A stretch of 64,000 nt of DNA from Franzmannia pantelleriensis (GCF_900102875.1 NZ_FNGH01000009.1:1-64000); one strand, 5' to 3'; shown: positions 8,668 through 19,122, numbered from the stretch's first letter. Notes: generated by a model not told the origin, from the sequence alone. A program made the numbers and translations.

Positions 8668-8787
8668 AGATTCACCCAGATAGTATTTATCGTCCCTGCG
8701 ACAGTCCAATATGCACCTTGTTACTTGTTCTATCGGCAGTCGTCTCAGTAACCTTAGCCCAGTACACAAGACTAGGTAAAAGATTGC

Positions 8788-8818
8788 AAAGAAAAAGGGC
8801 CTACCCATTGGTAGACCC
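8788..8818 (-). terminator. Intrinsic terminator of guaA
   Basis: The plus strand reads GGGCCTACC-CATT-GGTAGACCC (8797-8818), a stem with a single internal C/A mismatch. On the minus strand it is followed by five U (A run 8792-8796), then CUUU. It lies about 50 bp downstream of the guaA stop and separates guaA from the AT-rich STAND gene. Confidence 0.8.
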
Positions 8819-8866
8819 TTGATCTCGATCAGCTTGGCCGTGTCAGGCGTTCTGCCTAGGCGCGCC

Positions 8867-10441
8867 TCACTCCCACTCAATCGTCGCCGGCGGCTTGCTG
8901 CTGACGTCGTAGGTCACGCGGGAGACGCCGCTGATCTCGTTGATGATGCGGTTGGAGACGGTCTCCAGCAGCTCATACGGGAGGTGCGCCCAGCGGGCGG
9001 TCATGAAGTCGATGGTTTCCACGGCGCGTAGGGCGATGACCCATTCGTAGCGGCGGCCGTCGCCGACCACGCCCACGGATTTCACCGGCAGGAACACCGC
9101 GAAGGCTTGGCTGGTCTTGTGGTACCAGTCGGCGTTGTGCAGCTCCTCGATGAAGATGGCGTCGGCTTCGCGCAGGATGTCGGCGTACTCTTTCTTGACC
9201 TCGCCGAGGATGCGCACGCCGAGGCCCGGCCCCGGGAAGGGGTGGCGGTAGACCATGTCATAGGGCAGGCCGAGCTCGACGCCGAGCTTGCGCACTTCGT
9301 CCTTGAACAGTTCGCGCAGCGGTTCGACCAGCTTGAGCTTCATGGTCTCGGGCAGGCCGCCGACGTTGTGGTGCGACTTGATCACATGGGCCTTGCCGGT
9401 CTTGCTGGCGGCGGATTCGATGACGTCGGGGTAGATGGTGCCCTGGGCCAGGAAGTCGACGCCTTCGATCTTGCTGGCTTCCTCGTCGAACACCTCGATG
9501 AAGGTGTTGCCGATGATCTTGCGTTTGGCCTCGGGGTCGGCTTGGCCCTCGAGCTTGTCGAGGAACAGCGGTTCGGCGTCGACGCGGATCACCTTGACGC
9601 CCATGTGCTTGGCGAAGGTTTCCATCACCTGCTGGCCTTCGTTCTTGCGCAGCAGGCCGTTGTCGACGAACACGCAGGTCAGCTGGTCGCCAATAGCGCG
9701 GTGCAGCAGCGCGGCGACGACCGAGGAGTCGACGCCGCCGGAGAGGCCGAGCAGCACGTGGCGGTCGCCGACCTGGTCACGCACCCGGGCGACCTGGTCT
9801 TCGATGATCTTGGCCGGGGTCCAGAGTTTCTCGGCGCCGCAGATGCCGACCACGAAGTGCTCGAGGATGCGCTGGCCCTGGAGGGTGTGGGTCACCTCGG
9901 GGTGGAACTGCACGCCGTAGAAGTGCTTCTCAGCCCAGCTCATGGCGGCGATGGGGCAGCTCGGGGTGGAGGCGGTCACGGTGAAGGTGTCCGGCGCGCG
10001 GGCCACCTTGTCGCCGTGGCTCATCCACACGTCGAGCAGCGCCTTGCCGTCGTGGTCCACATGATCCTTGATGTCGCGGAACAGGTCGTCGCTGCTGTCG
10101 ATGGTGACCTGGGCGTAGCCGAATTCATGCTTGTTGGAGCCCTCCACGGCGCCGCCCAGCTGCTCGGCCATGGTCTGCATGCCGTAGCAGATGCCCAGCA
10201 CCGGCAGGCCCAGTTCGAACACGCACTGCGGAGCCCGCGGCGAGCCCTCGGCCACGGTGGACTCCGGCCCGCCGGAGAGGATGATGCCGTTGGGCTGGTA
10301 CTCGCGGATCTCCTCCTCGCTGATGTCGAAGGCGCGGACCTCGGAGTAAACGCCGATCTCGCGCACGCGGCGGGCGATCAGCTGGGTGTACTGGGAGCCG
10401 AAGTCGAGGATCAGGATCTTGTGGGCGTGAATGTCGGTCAT
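8867..10441 (-). CDS. guaA: GMP synthase (glutamine-hydrolysing)
   Basis: A 524-residue enzyme converting XMP, glutamine and ATP to GMP, the last step of guanine nucleotide synthesis. An N-terminal class I glutamine amidotransferase domain has the nucleophile in [13 protein letters not shown] and the catalytic His in [10 protein letters not shown]. The ATP pyrophosphatase domain carries the PP-loop [17 protein letters not shown]. The C-terminal dimerisation domain ends PPATIEWE, as in E. coli. It lies 95 bp downstream of guaB in the same direction, the usual gua operon order, with a hairpin in between. The 3' end of guaA is a known entry point for genomic islands, and here the foreign AT-rich segment begins just beyond its terminator. 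Confidence 0.98.
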   Translation of the reverse strand: MTDIHAHKILILDFGSQYTQLIARRVREIGVYSEVRAFDISEEEIREYQPNGIILSGGPESTVAEGSPRAPQCVFELGLPVLGICYGMQTMAEQLGGAVEGSNKHEFGYAQVTIDSSDDLFRDIKDHVDHDGKALLDVWMSHGDKVARAPDTFTVTASTPSCPIAAMSWAEKHFYGVQFHPEVTHTLQGQRILEHFVVGICGAEKLWTPAKIIEDQVARVRDQVGDRHVLLGLSGGVDSSVVAALLHRAIGDQLTCVFVDNGLLRKNEGQQVMETFAKHMGVKVIRVDAEPLFLDKLEGQADPEAKRKIIGNTFIEVFDEEASKIEGVDFLAQGTIYPDVIESAASKTGKAHVIKSHHNVGGLPETMKLKLVEPLRELFKDEVRKLGVELGLPYDMVYRHPFPGPGLGVRILGEVKKEYADILREADAIFIEELHNADWYHKTSQAFAVFLPVKSVGVVGDGRRYEWVIALRAVETIDFMTARWAHLPYELLETVSNRIINEISGVSRVTYDVSSKPPATIEWE

Positions 10442-10491
10442 CTGGGCATCTCTTGCTGGCAGCGTAGGCGGCGGGCCGGATACAAAAGGGT

Positions 10492-10513
10492 GCGGCGGGG
10501 TATGCCCCGCCGC
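10492..10513 (-). other. Perfect hairpin in the guaB-guaA gap
   Basis: GCGGCGGGG-TATG-CCCCGCCGC gives a 9-bp all-GC stem with a 4-base loop in the 95-bp gap between guaB and guaA. On the minus strand it is followed by ACCCUUUUGU, a weak U tract. It could act as a partial terminator lowering guaA relative to guaB, or as an mRNA-stabilising stem. Confidence 0.5.
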
Positions 10514-10536
10514 GGTGGTACCTCTCGAGCTAGCGG

Positions 10537-12006
10537 TCAGCTAGCCCGGTAGTTGGGGGCTTCCTTGGTGATCTGCACGTCGTGGACGTGGGATTCGGCG
10601 AAGCCGGCCCCGGTGATCTGCACGAACTCGGGCTTGGTGCGCATCTCGAGGATGCTGGTGCAGCCGGTATAGCCCATCGAGGCGCGCAGGCCGCCCATCA
10701 GCTGGTGGACGATGGCGCTCATCATGCCCTTGTAGGGCACGCGGCCTTCGACGCCTTCCGGCACCAGCTTGTCGGCGCCGGCGTCCTTGTCCTGGAAGTA
10801 GCGGTCGCTGGAGCCCTGGCTCTGGGACATGGCGCCCATCGAGCCCATGCCGCGGTAGGCCTTGTAGGTACGCCCCTGGTAGAGCTCGACCTCGCCCGGC
10901 GCTTCTTCGGTGCCCGCCAGCAGGCCGCCGATCATCACCGTGCTGGCACCGGCGGCGATGGCCTTGGCCAGGTCGCCAGAGAAGCGCACGCCGCCATCGG
11001 CGATCAGCGGGATGTCGTAGGGCTTGAGCGCCTCGGCAACGTTGGCGACGGCGCTGATCTGCGGCATCCCCACGCCGGCCACCACGCGGGTGGTGCAGAT
11101 CGAGCCCGGGCCGATGCCGACCTTGACCGCGTCGGCGCCGGCCTCGGCCAGGGCCACGGCGGCGCCGGCAGTGGCGATGTTGCCGCCGATCACCTGCACG
11201 TCGGGGTAGTGCTCCTTGACCCAGCGCACGCGATCGATCACGCCCTTGGAGTGGCCGTGGGCGGTGTCGACGACGATGGCATCGACCCCGGCCTCGACCA
11301 GCGCGGCGATGCGGTCGGGCGTTTCGGGGCCGGTGCCCACCGCGGCACCGACCAGCAGGCGGCCGTCACCGTCCTTGGCAGCGAACGGGTAGGTGCGCGC
11401 CTTCTCGATGTCGCGCACCGTGACCAGGCCATGCAGGTGGAAGTTGTCATCGACGATCAGGATCTTCTCGATGCGGTTTTCCTGCAGCTTGACCTTGATC
11501 TCCGACAGCGGCGTGCCCACCGGCACGGTGACCAGCTTGTCACGCGGGGTCATGATCGCTTCGACGCTGTCGCTGTGGTCGGGCTGGAAGCGCATGTCGC
11601 GGCCGGTGACGATGCCCACCAGCGCATCGCCCTCGACCACCGGGAAGCCGGAGTAGCCGTACTCGTCGGCCATTGCCAGCAGGTCCTGCAGCTTGGCCTT
11701 GGGACCCACGGTGACCGGGTCCTTGACGATCACGCTCTCGTGCTTCTTGACCTTGCGCACCTCGGCGGCCTGGCCGGCGATGGTCATGTTCTTGTGGATG
11801 ATGCCGATGCCACCTTCCTGGGCCATGGCGATGGCCAGGCGCGCTTCGGTGACGGTATCCATGGCGGACGAGACGAGGGGGATATTGAGTTCGAGGTTGC
11901 GGGTCAGGCGGGACTTGAGGCTGACATCCTTGGGCAGGACCTCTGAGTAGCCGGGAACGAGTAATACGTCATCGAACGTAAGCGCTTCTTGGGCCATACG
12001 TAGCAT
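10537..12006 (-). CDS. guaB: Inosine-5'-monophosphate dehydrogenase
   Basis: A 489-residue enzyme oxidising IMP to XMP with NAD, the committed step of guanine nucleotide synthesis. I chose ATG at 12006 ([16 protein letters not shown]) because it matches the E. coli N-terminus; an upstream in-frame start would add five residues. Two CBS domains (about residues 95-205) interrupt the TIM barrel, with [11 protein letters not shown] in the first. The catalytic loop is [17 protein letters not shown], with the active-site Cys, and the flap contains [10 protein letters not shown]. It is the first gene of guaBA and divergent from xseA across a 155-bp gap that must hold both promoters. Confidence 0.98.
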   Translation of the reverse strand: MLRMAQEALTFDDVLLVPGYSEVLPKDVSLKSRLTRNLELNIPLVSSAMDTVTEARLAIAMAQEGGIGIIHKNMTIAGQAAEVRKVKKHESVIVKDPVTVGPKAKLQDLLAMADEYGYSGFPVVEGDALVGIVTGRDMRFQPDHSDSVEAIMTPRDKLVTVPVGTPLSEIKVKLQENRIEKILIVDDNFHLHGLVTVRDIEKARTYPFAAKDGDGRLLVGAAVGTGPETPDRIAALVEAGVDAIVVDTAHGHSKGVIDRVRWVKEHYPDVQVIGGNIATAGAAVALAEAGADAVKVGIGPGSICTTRVVAGVGMPQISAVANVAEALKPYDIPLIADGGVRFSGDLAKAIAAGASTVMIGGLLAGTEEAPGEVELYQGRTYKAYRGMGSMGAMSQSQGSSDRYFQDKDAGADKLVPEGVEGRVPYKGMMSAIVHQLMGGLRASMGYTGCTSILEMRTKPEFVQITGAGFAESHVHDVQITKEAPNYRAS

Positions 12007-12161
12007 AGCGGCAACACCCATTTTGAGCAGATGGGAAGTGGGGCGAGGGAAAAATTAATCGAACATTATAGCGGGTCGGGTGCGGGTGCAGCAATGCGCG
12101 TCGTGGTTCGCCGCATGCAGCGTGCTAAGCTGCGGGTTTTCGCGCATTACGAGCTTCTGCC

Positions 12162-13517
12162 ATGTCTGCCGTTCCCGATACCGTGCTCTCCGTCAGCGAT
12201 CTCAACCGCCGCGCCCGCCTGCTGCTGGAGGGCGACTTCGGCGACTGCTGGGTGGAGGGCGAGCTGTCGGGGGTGTCGCGGCCGGCCTCGGGCCACGTCT
12301 ACTTCACCCTCAAGGACGAGCGCGCCCAGCTGCGCTGCGCGCTGTTTCGCAACCGCGCGCGCTTCGTTGCCGCGCCGCTCAACAACGGCGACCGGGTCAA
12401 GCTGCGCGGCAAGGTGTCGCTGTTCGAGCCGCGCGGCGACTTCCAGATGATCGTCGATGCGGTGCAGGCGGCCGGCGCCGGCGACCTGCTCGCCGCCCTG
12501 GAGCGCCTCAAGCATCAGCTCGCTGCCCAGGGGGTGTTCGCCAACGCCCGCGCCCTGCCCTTTCCGCCGCGCCGGCTGGTGGTGATGACCTCGCCCAGCG
12601 GCGCGGCGATTCGCGACGTGCTGGCGGTGCTGGCGGCGCGCTGGCCGCTGGTGGAGGTCAACATCGTGCCGGTGCCGGTGCAGGGCCGCGAGGCGGCCCC
12701 GGCGATGATCCGCGCCCTGGCGCTGCTCAACCGCCAGAGCCAGCCCGGCGGGCGCTTCGACCCCAGCCGCGATGCGCTGCTGATCACCCGCGGCGGCGGC
12801 AGCCTGGAGGACCTGTGGGCCTTCAACGACGAGCACCTGGCGCGGGCGATCTTTCACTCGCGGCTGCCGGTGATGTCGGCGGTGGGCCACGAGGTCGATA
12901 CCGGCCTCAGCGACTTCGCCGCCGACACCCGCGCGCCGACCCCTTCCGCTGCCGCCGAGATGCTGGTGCCCGACCAGGCCGACCTGCGCCGGCGGCTGAG
13001 CCTGGCCGGCCAGCGCCTGGCCCAGGCCCAGCAGCTGCGCCTGCAGCGCGAGGGCCAGCGTCTCGATCATCTACGCGCGCGGCTGCGCCACCCCGGCGAG
13101 CGCCTGGCCCAGCAGCGCCAGCATCTGGCCCAGTTGGAGGCGCGCCTGCAGCGCGCCATGCGCGCCCGCCTCGACCACGCCCGCCAGCGCCAGCAGCATC
13201 TTCAGGCGCGGCTCAACGGCATCGACCCCGCCGGCCTGCTACACCAGGCCAGGCTGCGCCAGCGCCAGGCCAGCGAGCGCTTGTTCGCGGCCATGCCGCG
13301 CCAGCTGGAGCGCCAGCGCACGCGCCTCGAGGCCCTGGCCCGCGAACTGCAGGCGGTCAGCCCGCTGGCGGTACTGGGCCGCGGCTATGCGATCATGGAA
13401 GACGAGCAGGGGCAGGTAGTGCGCCGCGCCAGCGACGCCCAGCCCGGCCAGGCGTTAACGGCCCGACTCGGCGAGGGTCGGCTAGCGGTGGAGGTCAAGC
13501 GGCGCTTGAAGAAGTGA
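12162..13517 (+). CDS. xseA: Exodeoxyribonuclease VII large subunit
   Basis: A 451-residue catalytic subunit of the single-strand-specific exonuclease VII, which with XseB degrades ssDNA to acid-soluble oligonucleotides in repair. The N-terminal OB fold (about residues 5-100) contains CWVEGELSGVSRPASGHVYF. The catalytic domain has TSPSGAAIRDVL, ITRGGGSLEDLWAFND and VGHEVDTGLSDFAAD. A long Arg/Gln-rich coiled coil follows (about 270-400), then the C-terminal segment LGRGYAIMED. The gene is convergent with glrR, with stop codons one base apart and no room for a terminator. Length is typical of the family. Confidence 0.97.
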   Translation: MSAVPDTVLSVSDLNRRARLLLEGDFGDCWVEGELSGVSRPASGHVYFTLKDERAQLRCALFRNRARFVAAPLNNGDRVKLRGKVSLFEPRGDFQMIVDAVQAAGAGDLLAALERLKHQLAAQGVFANARALPFPPRRLVVMTSPSGAAIRDVLAVLAARWPLVEVNIVPVPVQGREAAPAMIRALALLNRQSQPGGRFDPSRDALLITRGGGSLEDLWAFNDEHLARAIFHSRLPVMSAVGHEVDTGLSDFAADTRAPTPSAAAEMLVPDQADLRRRLSLAGQRLAQAQQLRLQREGQRLDHLRARLRHPGERLAQQRQHLAQLEARLQRAMRARLDHARQRQQHLQARLNGIDPAGLLHQARLRQRQASERLFAAMPRQLERQRTRLEALARELQAVSPLAVLGRGYAIMEDEQGQVVRRASDAQPGQALTARLGEGRLAVEVKRRLKK

Positions 13518-13518
13518 G

Positions 13519-14901
<1,383 letters not shown>

Positions 14902-14935
14902 GATTCACTCCCTCGTCTCGTCGGTGTTACAGATC

Positions 14936-15472
14936 TCAGGGCGAGTACTGGCGCAGGTTGATGCTCTGCTCGATATCCGTTAGCGCCTCGAGTTTCTCGG
15001 CCAGCGACTGGTTCTCCTCGGCCAGGCTGCGGCGCTGGCTTTCGCTGCGCTCGAGACGGTTAGCCAGTGAGCGTCGCCCCTCCACGTCGTTGAGCCAGTA
15101 GCGCAGCAGCGGCTGCAGGTCACTGGGCGCGGCATGCAGGTCCTCTTCCAGCATCGAGGCGGCCTGGTCCCACTGCCGCTCGCTGCCCCACGCCAGCACC
15201 ACCGCACGCTGCAGGTGCTGCTCGGGGGTGCTGCCCTGTAGCTGCTCGAGCTGTGCCTCGCGCCACTCGCGGTCACCGCGCTGTGATGCCAGGCCGTAGG
15301 CCACCCAGGCATCCAGCAGGCAAGTGCTCTCGACCAGGGTCGGGATCGGCTCGTTGCACTGGCTGGGCAGTTCCGCTTCCGGCTCAGGCTCGCTCTGTTG
15401 CATGCCGGGAAGCGTTTCACATCCCGCCAGCAGCGTCGCCGCAGCCAGCGACAGCAATATTCGATAGTTCAT
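14936..15472 (-). CDS. qseG: QseG-like outer-membrane lipoprotein
   Basis: A 178-residue lipoprotein with a signal peptide ending in the lipobox LLAGC (Cys18). The body is helix-rich and acidic; the C-terminal half is a coiled coil (RLERSESQRRSLAEENQSLA). In enteric bacteria QseG sits between glrK and glrR and interacts with the GlrK sensor domain to stimulate its kinase activity. The same position here (3 bp after glrK, 34 bp before glrR) supports the assignment more than sequence alone, since these lipoproteins diverge quickly. Confidence 0.75.
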   Translation of the reverse strand: MNYRILLSLAAATLLAGCETLPGMQQSEPEPEAELPSQCNEPIPTLVESTCLLDAWVAYGLASQRGDREWREAQLEQLQGSTPEQHLQRAVVLAWGSERQWDQAASMLEEDLHAAPSDLQPLLRYWLNDVEGRRSLANRLERSESQRRSLAEENQSLAEKLEALTDIEQSINLRQYSP

Positions 15473-15475
15473 GAC

Positions 15476-16984
15476 TCAGTTGTTCCTTGCGTGATGACTC
15501 GCCGCCTCTGCGGGCAGCATCAAGGTCACATTATTCGTCGCCGGCTCACTGGGCTCGGCCTCTGCCCAAGGCAGTACCAGACGGAAACACACCGGCAGTT
15601 GACGATCTTCGACCAGCGTCAGCTCGCCGTGCTGCGCGCGGGCGCAGTCGGCAGCCACCGAGAGGCCGATCCCCGAGCCCTTGAGCGGGCCCTTGCGCCG
15701 GGCACGGCCCTGATAGAAGGCTTCGAACAGTCGCGGACGGTCCTCTTCGGCGATGGGCTCGCCACTGTTGGCCACCTCGATGAACAGACGCTCTCCGCGG
15801 GTCCAGGCGCGGATCGCCAGCATCCCGCCGTCTTCGCCATAGGCAATAGCATTGGACAACAAATTATCGAGAACGCGCCCGGTGGCAATGCGATCAGCCT
15901 GCCAGTCGAGGGGCTTGTCGAACCATTCGACGCGCATCTCCTTGTGTTCGAGGGCCAACTGATGCTTGGCGAGCAGCTCCTTGACCACGGTGGCCAGATC
16001 GAAGCGCGACACGTTGGCGCCGTTATCGTGCTGCAGCAGATTATAGTCGAGTAGCTGCTCGATCAGGGTCTGCAGCTCCTTGCCGCTCGTGTCGATCAGC
16101 TCGAGGATTTCCTGCTGACGCGGGGTGATCTCGCCGGCCACGCCGTCGCTGAGCAGTGCCGTACCCTCGCGTACGCTGGCAAGCGGGGTCTTGAGCTCGT
16201 GGGACATATGGCGCAGGAACTGCTGCTTCTGCGCTTCCAGCTCGCTGAGCCGCGATGACAGCCAGTCGAGGCGGTCGCCGAGGCTGACCAGTTCGGCGGG
16301 CCCCTGGATGGTTTTGGGCGGCGGCGCCGTGCCACTGTTGCCGAGCCCCAGGATGCGCCGCTCGATCTGGCGAATCGGACGAATGATCAACCAGGTAAAC
16401 AGCAGCATCAGCAGCAGGCTGGCCGAGACCAGGGCGGCGGTCTGCAACCACAGCCGCGCCTGCACGCTGCTGGCCTGCTCGCGAATGGTGTCGATGCGGG
16501 CGTCGATATGGCGGTTGGTAGCGCGGCGCACCGCCTCGGTATTGGCGGCGAAGGGCACGAAGGCGAACAGCTCGTCGCGGAACTCTTCGATGGGCAGCTC
16601 AGGCATGCTGCGCAGCAGAGACAGCTGGTCGAGCAGCGCCTGCATATGCGGGTCGTCGGGCAGCAGCCGGCGGTGCTGGGCGAGCAGCTCACCGAACTCG
16701 TCGACCCGCTCGAGGTAGATCTCCATCAAGCCTTCCTGCTCGATCACCGCATACTGGCGCGCGCTGCGCTCCATCTCCAGCGCCAGGCTGGAGAGCTCGC
16801 GCGCGCGGCGGGTCTCTTCCACCGCCTGGCGCGCGCTGACGTCGGCCAGGCGGGTGAGTTCGGAGAGCGCCTGGCCGGCCTGGAACATCAGCACGCCGAG
16901 CGGCAACATCACGACGATGAAGGCAAGCAGCACCAGCTGCAGCAATGAGCGAGGGCGCCAGCGGCGCGAGACCTGGGTGGTCAT
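15476..16984 (-). CDS. glrK: Sensor histidine kinase GlrK
   Basis: A 502-residue membrane kinase. I chose ATG at 16984 (MTTQVSRRWRPRSLLQLVLL), which matches the GlrK N-terminus; an upstream in-frame start would add 13 residues. TM1 is at about 14-36. A periplasmic helical sensor domain follows, with EMERSARQYAVIEQE as in E. coli GlrK. TM2 is at about 175-195, then HAMP, then HisKA with the phospho-accepting His in FLRHMSHELKTPLAS. The HATPase has the N box LLSNAIAYGED and glycine box KGSGIGLSVAADCA. It phosphorylates GlrR. The gene starts an operon with qseG and glrR and is preceded by a structured region ending in an intrinsic terminator. Confidence 0.93.
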   Translation of the reverse strand: MTTQVSRRWRPRSLLQLVLLAFIVVMLPLGVLMFQAGQALSELTRLADVSARQAVEETRRARELSSLALEMERSARQYAVIEQEGLMEIYLERVDEFGELLAQHRRLLPDDPHMQALLDQLSLLRSMPELPIEEFRDELFAFVPFAANTEAVRRATNRHIDARIDTIREQASSVQARLWLQTAALVSASLLLMLLFTWLIIRPIRQIERRILGLGNSGTAPPPKTIQGPAELVSLGDRLDWLSSRLSELEAQKQQFLRHMSHELKTPLASVREGTALLSDGVAGEITPRQQEILELIDTSGKELQTLIEQLLDYNLLQHDNGANVSRFDLATVVKELLAKHQLALEHKEMRVEWFDKPLDWQADRIATGRVLDNLLSNAIAYGEDGGMLAIRAWTRGERLFIEVANSGEPIAEEDRPRLFEAFYQGRARRKGPLKGSGIGLSVAADCARAQHGELTLVEDRQLPVCFRLVLPWAEAEPSEPATNNVTLMLPAEAASHHARNN

Positions 16985-17069
16985 GACCAAAGTTCTATGT
17001 AGAAGGAAAAGAGGCGGTGTCATGGCTGTTCCACACAGGATAACAGAATTGTCGTTTTAGCCGTCGAGC

Positions 17070-17097
17070 AAAAAAAGAGGGCCGGCAGAGCCGGCCC
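17070..17097 (-). terminator. Intrinsic terminator upstream of glrK
   Basis: GGGCCGGC-AGA-GCCGGCCC (17079-17097) is a perfect 8-bp GC stem with a 3-base loop. On the minus strand it is followed by UC and then seven U (A run 17070-17076). It faces the same way as glrK but lies before it, so it must end a separate upstream transcript. Confidence 0.88.
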
Positions 17098-17529
17098 AAG
17101 TACGCAGGGAACTGAAGGGGTAGAGATTGAGATGCATTAGCCGCCTGGCCGGATAATCCATCGTCACTCTCTATGAGCCCGAAGGCTCGGAAGCCGTGCG
17201 CCAGCATCCTCATGCCAGGGTGCCGCTGCCGCACTGCGAGTGGCATGCCACTCGGCTTCGTTCTCGATATCGCTGCCCAAGGCAGCGCTATCCTGAATTC
17301 GATCCCCCACTGGTGGGGGATGAGGCATCCATGCCGGGGCGTCCTTGCCCTTACGGTGCCCTTCCTTGCCTAACCGGCGGCACCCCGTCTCATCGCAACC
17401 TAAGTCACACATCGCGTGGAGCAGACGCTGGTCAGCCCAGTCGAGCAAGTGGCACAGGGTGGTGATGCTTGCCCTGCTGGTCTGACCTGGGAAGCGGATC
17501 GAGCCGTATTGATCCACTTCCCTTGCTCG
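17070..17529 (-). ncRNA. Candidate sigma-54-driven small RNA in the glmY position
   Basis: No convincing gene lies between glrK and argA (16985-17808). The minus strand holds a sigma-54 promoter match (17555-17540, predicted start near 17529), then strong hairpins: ATCCCCCA-CTGG-TGGGGGAT at 17302-17321, the 16-bp palindrome GAGTGGCATGCCACTC at 17238-17253, and GAGCC-CGAA-GGCTC at 17175-17188. It ends in a classic intrinsic terminator at 17097-17070, 86 bp before the glrK start. In E. coli the sRNA gene glmY lies just upstream of glrK and is activated by GlrR, IHF and sigma-54. Position and regulatory layout match, but the RNA sequence is not recognisably GlmY and the predicted length (about 460 nt) is greater. 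The transcript may be shorter or processed. Confidence 0.4.
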
Positions 17530-17539
17530 CCCTAACCAT

Positions 17540-17555
17540 TGCGACAGCTGTGCCA
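17540..17555 (-). promoter_or_regulatory. Sigma-54 promoter
   Basis: The minus strand reads TGGCACAGCTGTCGCA. The sigma-54 consensus TGGCACG-N4-TTGCA is matched at TGGCAC and at T-GCA, with exact GG-N10-GC spacing. The predicted start is near 17529. It sits downstream of an IHF consensus site and possible GlrR sites, and the downstream operon encodes the sigma-54 activator GlrR. Confidence 0.65.
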
Positions 17556-17576
17556 GAAATGCCGACAAGCATTTAA

Positions 17577-17589
17577 AATCAATGAGTTA
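17577..17589 (+). promoter_or_regulatory. IHF binding-site consensus match
   Basis: AATCAATGAGTTA fits WATCAA-N4-TTR at every defined position, flanked by A/T tracts. It lies about 25-35 bp upstream of the -24 element of the sigma-54 promoter, suitable for bending DNA between an upstream activator site and the promoter. Confidence 0.5.
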
Positions 17590-17599
17590 AAAACAGATA

Positions 17600-17777
17600 A
17601 GGTGTGCCAGTTTTTACCAGGGCACAGAAACGTGCCAATCGGGAGGCAAACCTGCGGCAATTACGTCGCCATATAGCAACACCAATCCGCAGATAAGAAA
17701 AAATGGCTTATATGTCATCAAGTTAGCTGGTTGCCATTTGGCGACACACCAAGCCCACCTGCCGCATTTCGGCGACA
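17600..17777 (-). promoter_or_regulatory. Possible GlrR upstream activator region
   Basis: This stretch is rich in related dyads. TGCC-N10-GACA at 17760-17777 reads TGTC-N10-GGCA on the minus strand, one base from the enteric GlrR consensus TGTC-N10-GACA. A related half repeat TTGCCATTTGGCGACA is at 17731-17746. TGTGCC-N12-GGCACA spans about 17603-17626. Their position upstream of IHF and sigma-54 elements fits an enhancer. They could equally serve argA, which diverges to the right only in the opposite sense (its 3' end faces this region), so that is less likely. Confidence 0.35.
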
Positions 17778-17808
17778 GGTGGCCTGAGAGTGCTGTGGTT
17801 CCGGTTGG

Positions 17809-19122
17809 CTAGACCAGCGACTTGAGTAGGATCTTGGATTTGCGCGCGTGGTTGTAGGCGTCGCGCTTGAGGTGCGGCAACTCGCTAAGCTCGGCCAGGC
17901 GAAAGCCGTGCTCGAAGAACCAGTGGGTGGTGTGGGTCGTCAGCGCAAACAGCGAGGTCAGCCCCTGGCGCCTGGCGCGGCGCTCGGTCTCGGCCACCAG
18001 CAGTTCGCCGCGCGCGCCGCGCCGATAGTCGCCATGCACCGCCACGCATGCCAGCTCCGCCATCGCCGCCTCGGGGAAGGCGTGCAGCGCCGCGCAACCG
18101 ATGATCATGCCATCGCGCTCGATCACCAGGTAGTCGTCGATCTCGTGCTCGAGGCGCTCACGGGAGCGCGCGACCAGCATGCCGCGCCGCTCGAGCGGCT
18201 CGAGCAGCTCGAGCAGGCCGGCGATATCGCCCAGTTGGGCGGCGCGCAGCTGCTCGTAGCGATGCTGGGTGATCATGGTGCCGATGCCGTCGCGGGTGAA
18301 CAGCTCACCGAGCAGGGCGTCGTGGTCGTGCCACGACAGCAGGTGGGTGCGTGCCACGCCGAAACGCGCGGCACCGCAGGCCGCCGCCAAGTGGCGATCC
18401 AGCTCGCTACCCGGCGCCGAGCGATGCCGCAGCGGCTCGGCTTCCGCCGGGGTCAGCTGGCGCTGCAGGGCGCCGCTCTCGTCATGCAGCCCATCGGCTT
18501 CGCCGAGCAGAATCAGCTTGTCGGCCTTGAGCGCCACCGCGGCCTGCTGGGCAACTTCCGACGCATCCAGATCGAAGACCTCACCGGTGCTCGAGAAGCC
18601 CAGCGGCGGCAGCAGTACCAGTGAGCCTTGCTCGAGCAGCGCCTGGACCGCCGAGGCGCGCACCCGGCGCACCTCGCCGCTGTGATCGTAATCAACGCCC
18701 TCGCGCACGCCCAGCGGCTTGGCCATCACCAGATTGCCGGAAACCGCGGTCAGTTCGACACCGTGAAGCGGGGTGTTGGGCAGCCCCAGCGACAGCCGGG
18801 CCTCCAGCCATAGCCGCTGCTCGGCGGCGACCCGCTCGACGCAGGCCATGATGTCAGTGTCGGCGATCCAGCGGCCCTCGTGGCGGGTGGGGGTGACCCC
18901 GGCGGCCTCCAGCGCGGCGTTGACCTGGGGACGAATGCCGAACACCACCACCAGCCGCACCCCCAGGGTGTGCAGCAGAGCCAGGTCCTGGATCAGCTGC
19001 TCGCCTCGCCCCTGCGCCATGGCCTCGCCTTCGATCAGGATGACAAAGGTTCGGCCTCGGTGCGCATTGATATACGGCGAGGAATTGCGGAACCAGTCGA
19101 CGAAGGGAAAGCGAGTGTTCAA
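17809..19122 (-). CDS. argA: N-acetylglutamate synthase (amino-acid N-acetyltransferase)
   Basis: A 437-residue enzyme making N-acetylglutamate from glutamate and acetyl-CoA, the first step of arginine synthesis. I chose TTG at 19122 (then NTRFPFVDWFRNSSPYINAH) because it aligns with the E. coli ArgA N-terminus, and GGAG lies upstream; there is no suitable ATG nearby. The N-terminal amino-acid-kinase fold has RTFVILIEGEAM and VSGNLVMAKPLGVREG. The C-terminal GNAT domain (about 290-437) has CVAVHGDYRRGARGELLV and ends in HARKSKILLKSLV. Length is close to the usual 440-445 residues. Expression from TTG implies weak initiation. Confidence 0.95.
   Translation of the reverse strand: MNTRFPFVDWFRNSSPYINAHRGRTFVILIEGEAMAQGRGEQLIQDLALLHTLGVRLVVVFGIRPQVNAALEAAGVTPTRHEGRWIADTDIMACVERVAAEQRLWLEARLSLGLPNTPLHGVELTAVSGNLVMAKPLGVREGVDYDHSGEVRRVRASAVQALLEQGSLVLLPPLGFSSTGEVFDLDASEVAQQAAVALKADKLILLGEADGLHDESGALQRQLTPAEAEPLRHRSAPGSELDRHLAAACGAARFGVARTHLLSWHDHDALLGELFTRDGIGTMITQHRYEQLRAAQLGDIAGLLELLEPLERRGMLVARSRERLEHEIDDYLVIERDGMIIGCAALHAFPEAAMAELACVAVHGDYRRGARGELLVAETERRARRQGLTSLFALTTHTTHWFFEHGFRLAELSELPHLKRDAYNHARKSKILLKSLV

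Noticed and set aside
8668-8880. Longer start for the STAND gene, with a hydrophobic N-terminus overlapping guaA
   Set aside because: The extra sequence is the guaA tail and its terminator hairpin; ATG 8667 has a plausible ribosome site.
9107-11946. Very long plus-strand frames opposite guaA and guaB (about 450-480 codons)
   Set aside because: They are antisense frames kept open by GC-rich codon bias in well-conserved genes; the translations are Ala/Gly/His/Asp-rich and match no family.
17164-17568. A 134-codon minus-strand frame upstream of glrK
   Set aside because: Its start lies upstream of the sigma-54 promoter start site, it runs through three perfect hairpins, the C-terminal half is low in protein-like character, and no ribosome site is evident. 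A structured RNA explains the region better, but comparative data could overturn this.
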